Shown here in pieces: positions 8,655 to 20,121 of a stretch of DNA of 64,000 bases. The stretch is taken from contig NZ_JACHOO010000002.1 of NCBI RefSeq assembly GCF_014199915.1, positions 248,001-312,000 on the forward strand. The letters run 5' to 3'. The translations under genes and the position numbers were made by a program. The first letter of the stretch is position 1. Each line of letters starts with the position of its first letter. The notes under the pieces are model-generated. The model saw only the letters and a program-made list of their open reading frames with translations, ran no database searches and had not been told where the DNA came from. This DNA comes from Prosthecomicrobium pneumaticum (GTDB taxonomy: Bacteria; Pseudomonadota; Alphaproteobacteria; Rhizobiales; Kaistiaceae).

Positions 8655-9601
8655 GCGCCGAGGGCCGCGTCCGGCTGACCGTGCTCGGCGGCTATCTCGG
8701 CTCCGGCAAGACCACCTGGCTGCGCCACCAGTTGCACGCCGGCGCCTATCGCGATGCGCTGATCCTCGTCAACGAGGCGGCCGAGACGCCGGTCGACGAC
8801 GCGTTGCTGACCGAGGCGGCCGGTCTCGAAGTGCTCGCCGGCGGCTGCGCCTGCTGTGCCGGCCGCGACGCGCTCGTCGCCCTGCTGCGCCGGCTCGCCG
8901 ATACCCGCAGCCGTGTCCGCTCCGACGACGCGCGGCTCGACCACATCCTGCTCGAGACGAGCGGCCTCGCCGACCCGGGCGCGATCGTCGCGGCGATCCG
9001 CGCCGACCCGGTCCTCGTCCACCACATGGTGGTGACGGAGATCGTCGTCGCGGTCGATGCCCTGCACGGCGCGGCGCAGCTCGCGGGGGAGGCGCTCGGC
9101 CGCCGTCAGGTCGAGACGGCCGACCGGCTGGTGGTGACGAAGGTCGACGCGGCCGCGCCGGACGATGTGGCGCGGCTCGTCGCGACACTCGCCCGGCTCA
9201 ATCCCGGCGCCGCCGTCTCCGGAGCGGCGAAAGGGGACGCCCACCCTCTCCCCGATCATGCGGAGGCCGAGCCGATCGCGCTGCCGGCGCTCTCGGCGGA
9301 TGACGCGCCGATCTTCACGACCCGGCTGACGCTCGACGAGCGGATCGACTGGCCGGCCTTCACCGTCTGGCTGTCGGCGCTGCTGCACGCCCGCGGCGAC
9401 GATGTGGTGCGGGTGAAGGGCGTCGTGCGCACACCGGCCGGCCGGCTGCTGCTGCAGAGCGTGCGGCGTGTCGTGCAGGCGCCGGAGCGGCTGCCGGACA
9501 CGGTCGAGCGCGGCACGGACGACACGATCGTGGTGATCGGCCGCGGCTATCGGGGCGAGGATCTCGCCCGCTCGCTGGCGCGCTTCGCCGGCGCGGGCTG
9601 A
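8651..9601 (+). CDS. CobW/COG0523-family GTPase, putative metallochaperone
   Basis: G3E-family GTPase of 316 residues. Walker A GGYLGSGKTT occupies residues 13-22. The metal-binding motif of the family appears as GGCACCAGRD with Cys66, Cys68 and Cys69, equivalent to the canonical GCxCC. A VVTKVD stretch fits the guanine-specificity motif. A C-terminal CobW domain follows (about residues 225-310). COG0523 proteins insert or deliver zinc or other metals to client enzymes. Here the likely client is the NodB-fold hydrolase (7021), with the small CxxC protein as partner; cobalamin genes are absent nearby. It starts inside the stop of the preceding gene. Confidence 0.88.
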   Translation: MSAEGRVRLTVLGGYLGSGKTTWLRHQLHAGAYRDALILVNEAAETPVDDALLTEAAGLEVLAGGCACCAGRDALVALLRRLADTRSRVRSDDARLDHILLETSGLADPGAIVAAIRADPVLVHHMVVTEIVVAVDALHGAAQLAGEALGRRQVETADRLVVTKVDAAAPDDVARLVATLARLNPGAAVSGAAKGDAHPLPDHAEAEPIALPALSADDAPIFTTRLTLDERIDWPAFTVWLSALLHARGDDVVRVKGVVRTPAGRLLLQSVRRVVQAPERLPDTVERGTDDTIVVIGRGYRGEDLARSLARFAGAG

Positions 9602-9615
9602 AGGGGAGACGGGCG

Positions 9616-10239
9616 ATGAGCGAGATCGACGAGACCGCCGTCTATGCCGCGCAGGGTTTCGGCCAGTCGCTCGGCTTCGAGGGCCCCTTCGCCCTGCTGA
9701 TCATCGACTTCGTCAACGGCTTCGCCGATCCGGCGACCTTCGGCGGCGGCAACATCGTCGCCGCGGTCGAGGCGACCGTGCCGGTGCTCGCCCATTTCCG
9801 CGCCCGGAACTGGCCGGTCGCGCACACCCGGATCGTCTTCGCCGACGACGGTTCCGACGCCAACGTCTTCGCCGCCAAGGTGCCGAGCGTGCTCGCCCTC
9901 ACCGAGGCGGCGCCGGCGAGCGCGATCGTCGATGCGCTCGCGCCGCGGCCCGGCGAACTCGTCGTGCGCAAGACCCTCCCCTCGCCCTTCCCCGGCAGCG
10001 GCCTCGCCGCCTGGCTGGTCGGCAAGGGCGTCCGCACCGTGGTCGTCGCCGGCTGCACGACGAGCGGCTGCGTGCGCGCCGGCGTCGTCGACGCGATGTC
10101 CTGCGGCTTCCGCCCGGTCGTGCTCGAGGATTGCGTCGGCGATCGCGCGCTCGGCCCGCACCGCGCCAATCTTTTCGACATTGCCCAGAAATACGGCGAC
10201 GTCGTTCCCTCATCGGCCTTCCTCGCCGCCGCCGGCTGA
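9616..10239 (+). CDS. Isochorismatase-family hydrolase, N-carbamoylsarcosine-amidase-like
   Basis: Cysteine hydrolase of 207 residues with the Asp-Lys-Cys triad: Asp31 (LIIDFVNGF), Lys119 (VVRKTLPSPF) and Cys152 (GCTTSGCVRAG). The overall pattern is close to N-carbamoylsarcosine amidase and related amidases of the isochorismatase fold, which hydrolyse carbamoyl or amide groups. It lies 14 bases after the CobW gene and closes the first operon. With the D-carbamoylase-like enzyme it gives the cluster two different carbamoyl or amide cleaving activities, arguing for a multi-step breakdown of one nitrogen-rich compound. The exact substrate is unknown; a siderophore role is unlikely in this context. 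Confidence 0.85.
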   Translation: MSEIDETAVYAAQGFGQSLGFEGPFALLIIDFVNGFADPATFGGGNIVAAVEATVPVLAHFRARNWPVAHTRIVFADDGSDANVFAAKVPSVLALTEAAPASAIVDALAPRPGELVVRKTLPSPFPGSGLAAWLVGKGVRTVVVAGCTTSGCVRAGVVDAMSCGFRPVVLEDCVGDRALGPHRANLFDIAQKYGDVVPSSAFLAAAG

Positions 10240-10575
10240 GCGGCAGGCTTCCGGATACGGCCCGCGTCGCCGCTCCCCGCCGGCCGTCCCGGACGGGAAT
10301 CCGTGAACCCGAACAGCGCCCTGCCCGCCTTCGCATCGCAGCACGGATGCTGCGGCGCGAAACGTGCGGGCCTGCGGGCCGAAGCGGCCGAAGGCGCCCA
10401 GTTTTGCGCCACGCATGGCGCCAGACGAGGCAAATAACGCCGTATAAAATCCGCTTATACGGCAGATTTACACTTCCAATTTGCAGTCGTTCTAGCCTCC
10501 TCTAACGTGAAGCCATCGTAGTCTCGTCGGACGATCCGATGCACGTTGATCTGCAAAGGCAGACGGAGGGATCTC
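10240..10575 (+). promoter_or_regulatory. Promoter/operator region of the second importer operon
   Basis: This 336-base gap has no credible gene. Its last 150 bases are noticeably more AT-rich than the surroundings. A perfect 9-base inverted repeat, GCCGTATAA (10439-10447) and TTATACGGC (10455-10463) with a 7-base spacer, looks like a regulator-binding site. Just downstream, TTTACA (10467-10472) and TTCTAG (10490-10495) at 17-base spacing form a weak sigma-70-like promoter. A strong ribosome-binding site (ACGGAGGG) precedes the ATG at 10576. The promoter call is tentative; the palindrome is directly visible. Confidence 0.5.
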
Positions 10576-11919
10576 ATGGCTTCTTTCAGGGACGACAGCA
10601 AGAATTCGACGCGCGGCTCCAAGAAGAAGGAAACCGCGATCTCGCGGCGTAGCCTTCTGAAGGGCGCGGGCGCGGCCGCCGGTGCGGTGATCGGCTCGGG
10701 CGCCATAAAGGGCTTCCCGACCATCTGGGCGCAGGAGATCAAGGACATCGAACTGCGCCATGTCGGCGTCTCCTATTCCGTGGTCAAGGCGATCGGCGAC
10801 CAGGCCGCCAAGGATCTCGGCTTCAAGGTGACGATGCAGAATCTCGACACCTCGGCCGCGATCAACCGCTTCATCACCCAGCCGAACTCGGTCGACATCG
10901 CCGACCTCGAAGGCTGGCAGGCGAAGCTCGCCACCAAGCGCGGCGTCATCCAGGGCATCGACATCTCGAAGATCAAGGAATTCGACAACATCCTGCCGAT
11001 CTTCACCAAGGGTGAGATCGACGGCGAGGTCGTCTCCCGCCAGGGCATCTCGCCCTATGAGGCGATGTATATCGAGAAGCCCGACTCGACCGAACTGCAC
11101 GAGGGCGTCACCGACTGGGCGACCTTCCTGCCCCAGGTCTACAACGCCGACTCGATCGGCTATCGCCCGGACCTCGTCGGCTACGAAGTCACCGAGTGGA
11201 AGCACCTCATCGACCCGAAGTTCAAGGGCAAGGCGGCGATCCTCGACGTGCCGGCGATCGGCATCATGGACGCGGCGCTGTGCTTCGAGAGTGCCGGCCT
11301 GATCACGTACGGCAACAAGGGCAACATGACCAAGGAGGAGATCGACTTCACGGTCAACAAGCTGATCGAGCTGAAGAAGGAGGGGCACTTCCGGGCGACC
11401 TGGACGACCTTCGACCAGTCGGTGCAGCTGATGGCGGCCGGCGAAGTGGTGATCCAGTCGATGTGGTCGCCGGCCGTGGCCGCCGTCCGCGTCAAGGGCA
11501 TCCCCTGCACCTACGCCCCGGTCAACAAGAAGAACGGCAAGGAAGGCTATCGCGGCTGGTGCAACGGCATGGGCCTGATGAAGCACCTGGAAGGCAAGAA
11601 GCTCGACGCCGCCTATGAGTACCTCAACTGGTACTATTCCGGCTGGCAGGGCGCCTTCGTCGGCCGCTACGGCTATTACAGCCCCGTGCCGTCGACCGCC
11701 AAGCCCTTCATGACGCAGGCGGAGTGGGACTTCTGGTACGACGGCAAGCCGGCGCCGGACACCATCAACGACCCCTATGGCGTGCCGATGGAGAAGCCCG
11801 GCACGGTGCGCGACGGCGGCTCCTTCCTCGAGCGCGTCAAGAACATCTCGTGCTGGAACACGCTGATGGACGAGGCCGCCTACATGAACAAGCGCTGGAA
11901 CGACTTCAAGGTCGCCTGA
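10576..11919 (+). CDS. ABC transporter substrate-binding protein, polyamine family, Tat-exported
   Basis: Binding protein of the second importer, 447 residues. A twin-arginine signal SRRSLLK (residues 23-29) is followed by an Ala/Gly-rich hydrophobic segment and a cleavage site after IWA near residue 52. It is paralogous to the 118 product along its whole length, sharing HVGVSYSV, NSVDIADLE-type and IQSMWSPAV stretches, but is clearly diverged. The frame is open 30 bases further upstream; the ATG at 10576 is chosen because ACGGAGGG sits just before it. Ligand unknown, and probably related to but distinct from that of the first importer. Confidence 0.9.
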   Translation: MASFRDDSKNSTRGSKKKETAISRRSLLKGAGAAAGAVIGSGAIKGFPTIWAQEIKDIELRHVGVSYSVVKAIGDQAAKDLGFKVTMQNLDTSAAINRFITQPNSVDIADLEGWQAKLATKRGVIQGIDISKIKEFDNILPIFTKGEIDGEVVSRQGISPYEAMYIEKPDSTELHEGVTDWATFLPQVYNADSIGYRPDLVGYEVTEWKHLIDPKFKGKAAILDVPAIGIMDAALCFESAGLITYGNKGNMTKEEIDFTVNKLIELKKEGHFRATWTTFDQSVQLMAAGEVVIQSMWSPAVAAVRVKGIPCTYAPVNKKNGKEGYRGWCNGMGLMKHLEGKKLDAAYEYLNWYYSGWQGAFVGRYGYYSPVPSTAKPFMTQAEWDFWYDGKPAPDTINDPYGVPMEKPGTVRDGGSFLERVKNISCWNTLMDEAAYMNKRWNDFKVA

Positions 11920-11926
11920 CGCCCCC

Positions 11927-11961
11927 GGGACCCCGGCACGCCGCACCCCCGCCGGGGTCCC
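11927..11961 (+). promoter_or_regulatory. Intercistronic stem-loop between binding-protein and permease genes
   Basis: Perfect 11-base inverted repeat GGGACCCCGGC (11927-11937) and GCCGGGGTCCC (11951-11961) with a 13-base loop, 7 bases after the binding-protein stop. It occupies the same position as the stem-loop at 1424-1449 in the paralogous operon but has unrelated sequence. It probably sets the binding-protein to permease ratio through mRNA protection or partial termination; this is inferred from position. Confidence 0.6.
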
Positions 11962-11993
11962 TCCTCCCCTCCCGACAGCATCCGGGCCGCCCG

Positions 11994-12857
11994 ATGACCC
12001 TGCGCCGCCATCTGACGAGCTGGCTGTTCCTTTCGCCGCTCCTCGTCGTGCTGATCCCGTTCTTCGTGCTGCCCTTCATCGTCGTGCTGACGGCGAGCTT
12101 CTTCGACAGCGATGGCTTCGGCGGCCTGCTGCCGACCTTCACCCTCGTCAACTACGCCAATCTGTTCACCTCGTCGCTGACGCTGAACCTCTATCTCGCG
12201 ACGCTGAAATTCACCGTGCTGACCTGGTTCTTCTCGCTGATCCTCGGCTTCCTGGTCGCCTATTTCCTCGCCTTCCACGTCCGGAACCCGCTGCTCGGCA
12301 TCGGCCTGTTCCTGCTCTGCACCGTGCCGTTCTGGACCTCGAACATCATCCGGATGATCTCGTGGATCCCGCTGCTCGGGAAGGAGGGCCTGATCAACAT
12401 GGCGCTCCTCAAGCTCGGCCTGATCCACGAGCCGCTCGAAATCCTTCTGTTCTCGAGCGTCGCCGTGGTGATCGCCTATGTCCACCAGCTGACGATCTTC
12501 ATGATCGTGCCGATCTTCAATTCGATGGCGCGGATCGACAAGCGCGTCGTCGAGGCGGCGCTCGATGCGGGCGCCAGCCGGCTCGACATCATGCGCCTGA
12601 TCGTCATCCCGATGTCGAAGAGCGGCATCGCGCTCGGCTCGATCTTCGTCGTGTCGATCGTGATGGGCGATTTCTTCGTCGTGAAGGTGATGTCGGGCGG
12701 CGGCTCGGCCTCGGTGGTCGGCGCCTTCTACGAGGACATCTCGGTCCTGCAATACCCCTCGGCCGCGGCGAGCGCCGTGGTGCTGACCGTCGCCCTGATG
12801 GTGCTGATCGGCCTGATCCTGCGCACCGTCGATATCCGCCGGGAGATCACGCGATGA
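11994..12857 (+). CDS. ABC transporter permease (PotB-like)
   Basis: First permease of the second importer, 287 residues, with six hydrophobic segments and the EAA loop EAALDAGASRLDIMRLIVIP near residue 185. The frame extends upstream through the stem-loop, but the ATG at 11994 (MTLRRHLTSW) places the start just before the first membrane span and matches the layout of the 1493 paralogue. Its stop overlaps the next gene start (ATGA at 12854), showing coupled translation. The stretch CTVPFWTSNIIRMISW is identical in both PotB-like paralogues, evidence of cassette duplication. Confidence 0.9.
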   Translation: MTLRRHLTSWLFLSPLLVVLIPFFVLPFIVVLTASFFDSDGFGGLLPTFTLVNYANLFTSSLTLNLYLATLKFTVLTWFFSLILGFLVAYFLAFHVRNPLLGIGLFLLCTVPFWTSNIIRMISWIPLLGKEGLINMALLKLGLIHEPLEILLFSSVAVVIAYVHQLTIFMIVPIFNSMARIDKRVVEAALDAGASRLDIMRLIVIPMSKSGIALGSIFVVSIVMGDFFVVKVMSGGGSASVVGAFYEDISVLQYPSAAASAVVLTVALMVLIGLILRTVDIRREITR

Positions 12858-13765
12858 CGATGGCGAAGGAAGCCCTCGGCCCCGCTGCCGCGGCGCGGCG
12901 CAGGAGCCGCAGCCGGCAGGGCGCGCTCGCCCCCGGCCGCAAGGGCCGGCCCTGGACCTTCTATGTCCTCGCGGCGATCTTCACGCTCTATGTCGTCGCG
13001 CTCTACGGCCCGATGATCTCGATCTACATCCTGTCCTTCCAGGATATCCGCGGCGGTCTCGTCTTCCCGATGAAGGGCCTGTCGCTGCACTGGTTCAACG
13101 ACCTGTTCACGCAGGTGCGCACCGGCGACGTCAAGGGTTCGTTCGACCGTTCGATCAAGCTCGCCGGCCTCGTCACGGTGATCACCGTGGTGGTCTCCTT
13201 CCTCGCCGGCCTCGCCTTCCGCCGCCGCTTCTTCGGCGACACCGTCATCTTCTATCTGATGATCGGCAGCCTCGTCGCGCCGGGCCTCGTGCTCGGCATC
13301 GGCACCGGCCTGCTCTTCAACTGGCTCGGCCTCGAGACCGCCTGGTACACCTCGGCGCTCGGCGCGCAGCTCTCCTGGACGCTGCCCTTCGGCGTGCTCG
13401 TGATGTTCGCCGTCATGTCGCGCTTCAACAAGGCCTGGGAGGAAGCCGCCCGCGATCTCGGCGCGACGCCCTGGCAGACCATCCGCCTCGTCATCATCCC
13501 GATCCTCGCGCCCGGCCTCGTCGCCGTCGCCCTGTTCGGCTTCACCCTCTCCTATGACGAGTTCGCCCGCACGCTGCAGACCTCGGGCTCGCTCAACACG
13601 CTGCCGCTCGAGATCTGGAGCATGACGCTCAACGTCACCTCTCCCTCGCTCTATGCCCTCGGCACGGTCACCACGATCGTCTCCTTCCTGATCATCGGGA
13701 TCGGCCTCGGCAGCATCACCCTGATCCAGAAGCGGCGCGCCCGGGGCGGCGCGGCCGGACATTGA
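12854..13765 (+). CDS. ABC transporter permease (PotC-like)
   Basis: Second permease of the second importer, 303 residues. An unusually long basic N-terminal tail (about 35 residues, rich in Arg and Lys) precedes the first membrane segment GRPWTFYVLAAIF. The EAA loop is EEAARDLGATPWQTIRLVIIP. It is paralogous to the 2371 product; the start overlaps the preceding stop codon. An alternative later start would shorten the basic tail, but the ATGA overlap supports the position given. Confidence 0.88.
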   Translation: MTMAKEALGPAAAARRRSRSRQGALAPGRKGRPWTFYVLAAIFTLYVVALYGPMISIYILSFQDIRGGLVFPMKGLSLHWFNDLFTQVRTGDVKGSFDRSIKLAGLVTVITVVVSFLAGLAFRRRFFGDTVIFYLMIGSLVAPGLVLGIGTGLLFNWLGLETAWYTSALGAQLSWTLPFGVLVMFAVMSRFNKAWEEAARDLGATPWQTIRLVIIPILAPGLVAVALFGFTLSYDEFARTLQTSGSLNTLPLEIWSMTLNVTSPSLYALGTVTTIVSFLIIGIGLGSITLIQKRRARGGAAGH

Positions 13766-13776
13766 AGGAGGCATCG

Positions 13777-14880
13777 ATGGCGACCGGCCAGGGCCATATC
13801 GAACTCGCGGGCCTCTGCAAGAGCTATGACGGCGTCACCATGGCGGTCGACGGCGTCAACCTGAAGATCGAGGACGGCGCCTATTGCTGCTTCCTCGGCC
13901 CTTCGGGCTGCGGCAAGACCACCATCCTCAGGATGATCGCCGGCCATGAGGACCCTTCCGCCGGCGAGATCCTGATCGGCGGCGAGAACGTCGTCGGCAT
14001 GGCGCCCGTCGAGCGGCGCACGGCGATGATGTTCCAGTCCTATGCCCTGTTCCCGCATCTCACCGTGCGCGACAACATCGCCTTCGCGCTGCGCGTCCGC
14101 GGCCTCTCGAAGGCCGAGCGCAACAAGGCCGCCGACGCCATGATCGAGAAGGTGCGGCTGACCGAGTTCGCCGACCGTCTGCCGGCGCAGCTCTCCGGCG
14201 GCCAGCAGCAGCGCGTCGCGCTCGCCCGCGCCGCGATCACCCAGCCGCGCGTGCTGCTCCTCGACGAGCCGCTCTCCGCGCTCGACGAACAGCTGCGCGT
14301 ACAGATGCGGCAGGAACTGCTGCGCATGCAGCGCGATCTCGGCATCACCTTCATCCACGTCACCCACACCCAGATGGAGGCGATCGCGCTCGCCGACATG
14401 GTGGTGGTGATGGACCGCGGCCACATCAAGCAGGCGGGTCCCGCGCGCGAGGTCTATGCGACGCCGCGCGACCGCTATGTCGCGGAGTTCCTCGGCGGCC
14501 AGAACGTGCTCGCCGCCAAGGTCCGCACCGTCGCCGGCGGCCGCGCCGTCGTCGCCTCGCCGACCGTCAGGGAGATCGAGGTGCCGCTCGCAGGCCGATC
14601 CTTCTCCGCCGGCGACGCGATCGAATTCGCCGTGCGGCGCGACGACATCGTGCTGAAGCGGCCGGGTCCCGACGCGGTCGCGCCCGACACCGCGGCCCTG
14701 TCGAGCCGGGTTACCGGGGTCGAATACCAGGGCTCCTTCGTCAAGGTCATGCTCGACGCGCTCGGGCGCGAGGACTTCATCGCCTATGTGCCGGAGCGGA
14801 CCTTCTTCCGCGATCCGGTCGCGATCGGCGACGTCGTGCTCGCGACCTGGCCGGTCGAGCACGCGCATCTGCTCGCCTGA
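13777..14880 (+). CDS. ABC transporter ATP-binding protein (PotA-like)
   Basis: ATPase of the second importer, 367 residues. Walker A GPSGCGKTT (residues 41-49), Q-loop MMFQSYALFPH, signature LSGGQQQR, Walker B VLLLDEP and switch His in HVTHTQ are all present. A TOBE-type C-terminal domain follows. The ATG at 13777 has AAGGAGG just upstream and is preferred over an in-frame TTG 15 bases earlier. It completes the second four-gene cassette. The molybdenum hydroxylase genes begin 22 bases downstream, so transporter and oxidase are probably co-transcribed. Confidence 0.92.
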   Translation: MATGQGHIELAGLCKSYDGVTMAVDGVNLKIEDGAYCCFLGPSGCGKTTILRMIAGHEDPSAGEILIGGENVVGMAPVERRTAMMFQSYALFPHLTVRDNIAFALRVRGLSKAERNKAADAMIEKVRLTEFADRLPAQLSGGQQQRVALARAAITQPRVLLLDEPLSALDEQLRVQMRQELLRMQRDLGITFIHVTHTQMEAIALADMVVVMDRGHIKQAGPAREVYATPRDRYVAEFLGGQNVLAAKVRTVAGGRAVVASPTVREIEVPLAGRSFSAGDAIEFAVRRDDIVLKRPGPDAVAPDTAALSSRVTGVEYQGSFVKVMLDALGREDFIAYVPERTFFRDPVAIGDVVLATWPVEHAHLLA

Positions 14881-14902
14881 ACGCTTTCCGGAGGCTCTCC
14901 CC

Positions 14903-15388
<486 letters not shown>

Positions 15389-15392
15389 CGCC

Positions 15393-17780
<2,388 letters not shown>

Positions 17781-17793
17781 GGAGGAGGACCCC

Positions 17794-18591
17794 ATGAAGG
17801 CATTCGACTATCTGAAGCCGGACGCGGTTCCCGCCGCGGTCGGCGCGCTCGCGGCGAACCCGGACGCGAAGCTCCTCGCCGGCGGCATGACGCTTCTTCC
17901 GACCATGAAGCAGCGGCTCGCCGAGCCCGCGGCGCTGATCGATCTCGCCGGCATCGCCGGGCTGAAAGGGATCACGCTCGACGGCGACACGCTGACGATC
18001 GGCGCGATGACACCGCACGCGGAGGTCGCGGCCTCCGCGACCGTCGCTGCGGCGATCCCCGCCCTCGCCGCGCTCGCGGGCGGGATCGGGGACCCGGCCG
18101 TGCGCAATCGCGGCACGATCGGCGGCTCGCTCGCCAATTGCGATCCCTCCGCCGACTATCCCGCCGCCGTGCTCGGCCTCGGCGCGACGGTGATCACGGA
18201 CCGGCGCGAGATCGCGGCGGACGATTTCTTCCTCGGCCTCTTCGAGACCGCGCTCGAAGCCGACGAACTGATCACCGCGGTGCGCTTCCCGCGGCCGTTG
18301 CGCGCGGGCTATGCGAAGTTCAAGAGCCCCGCCTCGCGCTATGCGCTGGTCGGCGTCTTCGTCGCCGAAACGGTCGCGGGCGTCCGCGTCGCGGTCACCG
18401 GCGCGGCGGCCTCGGTGTTCCGCGCCCCTGCCTTCGAGGCGGCGCTCGCCGCCGACTTCACCCCCGGCGCGGTGGCCGGCCTGTCGGTCGACGCCGCCGA
18501 CCTCAACGCCGACATCCATGCCGAGGCGAGCTACCGTGCCCACCTCGTCACCGTGATGGCGAAGCGGGCGGTCGCCGCGGCCCTGGAGTAG
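17794..18591 (+). CDS. Molybdenum hydroxylase medium subunit, FAD-binding (CoxM-like)
   Basis: FAD subunit of 265 residues. The family FAD-binding motifs are visible as [14 protein letters not shown] (about residues 28-41) and [17 protein letters not shown]. The start ATG at 17794 has GGAGGAGG immediately upstream and is preferred over the longer open frame. It receives electrons from the small subunit and passes them to an acceptor. The gene order and tight spacing (13 bases after the large subunit) complete a standard small-large-medium operon segment. Confidence 0.92.
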   Translation: MKAFDYLKPDAVPAAVGALAANPDAKLLAGGMTLLPTMKQRLAEPAALIDLAGIAGLKGITLDGDTLTIGAMTPHAEVAASATVAAAIPALAALAGGIGDPAVRNRGTIGGSLANCDPSADYPAAVLGLGATVITDRREIAADDFFLGLFETALEADELITAVRFPRPLRAGYAKFKSPASRYALVGVFVAETVAGVRVAVTGAAASVFRAPAFEAALAADFTPGAVAGLSVDAADLNADIHAEASYRAHLVTVMAKRAVAAALE

Positions 18592-18602
18592 ACACGGGGT
18601 CC

Positions 18603-20063
18603 ATGATGGAAATCGCTGAGATTGAAGGCGGCGCCCGCTCGGCGCCGAACGACCTCGCACGCCTGTCCGCCGGCGCGCTGATCGAGGGCTACCGCTCCGG
18701 GCTCTTCACGCCGAGCGAGGTCGTCGAGGACGTCATCGCGGCGCTCGAACGGACCGACGCGCTCTGCAACGTCGTCGTCACGCCGATCTACGACCAGGCC
18801 CGCGCCGAGGCGGCCCGCGCGACCGCCGCCTGGTCCTCCGGCACGCCCGAGGGACCGCTCTGCGGTGTGCCGGTGACGGTGAAGGACCTCATCTATGTCT
18901 CCGGCGTGCCCGCCCATGCCGGTGCGCCGGTGCTCGAGCATTTCGTGCCCGAGACCGATGCGGCCGTGGTCGGCGCGCTGAAGGCCGCGGGCGCGATCAT
19001 CACGGCGAAGACGACCACCTGCGAGGCCGGCTACAAGCTCACCGCCGACAGCCCGTTGTCGGGCATCACCCGCAATCCCTGGTCGCTCGACCGGACGAGC
19101 GGCGGCTCGAGCGGCGGGGCGGCGGCAGCGGTCGCCGCGGGCTGCGGCCCGCTTGCGGTCGGCACCGACGGCGTGGGCTCGATCCGCGTGCCCTCGTCCT
19201 TCTGCGGCGTGTTCGGCATGAAGCCGACCTTCGGCCTCGTGCCGCGGGCGCCCGGCTTCTCGCCGCCCTCCTGGGCCTCGCTCGCCCATACCGGGCCGAT
19301 CGCCCGCACCGTCGCCGATGCCGCGCTGCTGCTCGAGACGATCGCCGGCTATGACCTGCGCGACGGGGCGAGCCTGCCGGTCGGCACACGCCGGTTCGAT
19401 ACCACACCCGGCCCGCTCGACGGATTGACGATCGCGGCGAGCGCCGATCTCGGCCACGCTCCGGTCGCTCCCGCTGTGCGCGCCGCCTTCGAGGCGGCAC
19501 TCGCGACCCTCGCCGGCCTCGGCGCGACGATCGTGCCCGACCATCCCGGCATCGACCCGGAGGCGCTCGACCGCATCCTGAAGCCGATCGCCTTCACCGA
19601 ACAGGCGGCGGCGGTGCTCGGCCGGAGCGAGGACGAGCTCGGCCGTTCCGACGCGGACTATCGCCGGGTGCTCGAACACGGCCGCTCCTATCGCGGCATC
19701 GACTATGTCGCCGCGACGCATCGGCGGACGGCGCTGCGGGCGCAGTTCCTCGACCTCTTCCGCCGCGCCGATCTTTTCGTCACGCCCGCGACCGCCGTGA
19801 CCGCCTTCTCCGCGGGAACGATCGGCGTCGACGAGATCGACGGCCGGCCGGTCGACCCGCATCTCGGCTGGTCGCCCTTCTCGTGGCCGATCAATCTCGC
19901 CGGCCTGCCGGCGGCGTCCGTGCCCTGCGGCTTCGACGCGGCGGGCCTGCCGATCGGCCTGCAGATCGTCGCGCCCTGGCTCGAAGAGGGCCGCATCTTC
20001 CGCGTCGCCGCCGCCTTCGAGGCCGAGCGGCCCTGGGCCGTTCACTGGCCGGCGCCACGCTGA
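18603..20063 (+). CDS. Amidase-signature family hydrolase
   Basis: Second amidase of the island, 486 residues. Triad Lys94 (VTVKDLIYV), Ser169 (SGGSSGG) and nucleophile Ser193 (GTDGVGSIRVP), with the expected 24-residue spacing of the serines. Two adjacent ATG codons (18603 and 18606) begin the frame 11 bases after the FAD-subunit stop; the first is used. It differs substantially from the 4580 amidase, so it is not a recent duplicate. It probably hydrolyses an amide, half-amide or carbamate produced after oxidation by the molybdenum hydroxylase. It is the last gene of the catabolic island. Confidence 0.87.
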   Translation: MMEIAEIEGGARSAPNDLARLSAGALIEGYRSGLFTPSEVVEDVIAALERTDALCNVVVTPIYDQARAEAARATAAWSSGTPEGPLCGVPVTVKDLIYVSGVPAHAGAPVLEHFVPETDAAVVGALKAAGAIITAKTTTCEAGYKLTADSPLSGITRNPWSLDRTSGGSSGGAAAAVAAGCGPLAVGTDGVGSIRVPSSFCGVFGMKPTFGLVPRAPGFSPPSWASLAHTGPIARTVADAALLLETIAGYDLRDGASLPVGTRRFDTTPGPLDGLTIAASADLGHAPVAPAVRAAFEAALATLAGLGATIVPDHPGIDPEALDRILKPIAFTEQAAAVLGRSEDELGRSDADYRRVLEHGRSYRGIDYVAATHRRTALRAQFLDLFRRADLFVTPATAVTAFSAGTIGVDEIDGRPVDPHLGWSPFSWPINLAGLPAASVPCGFDAAGLPIGLQIVAPWLEEGRIFRVAAAFEAERPWAVHWPAPR

Positions 20064-20121
20064 CCGCTCGGCACGGCCGGAAGACGTCGACACGGAGGCC
20101 GCGGCAGGGTTAACTGCCGCG

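Noticed and set aside
8651-9601. Cobalamin biosynthesis gene cobW
   Set aside because: The COG0523 family is broad and no cobalamin gene is near; a metallochaperone role in the catabolic cluster fits better.
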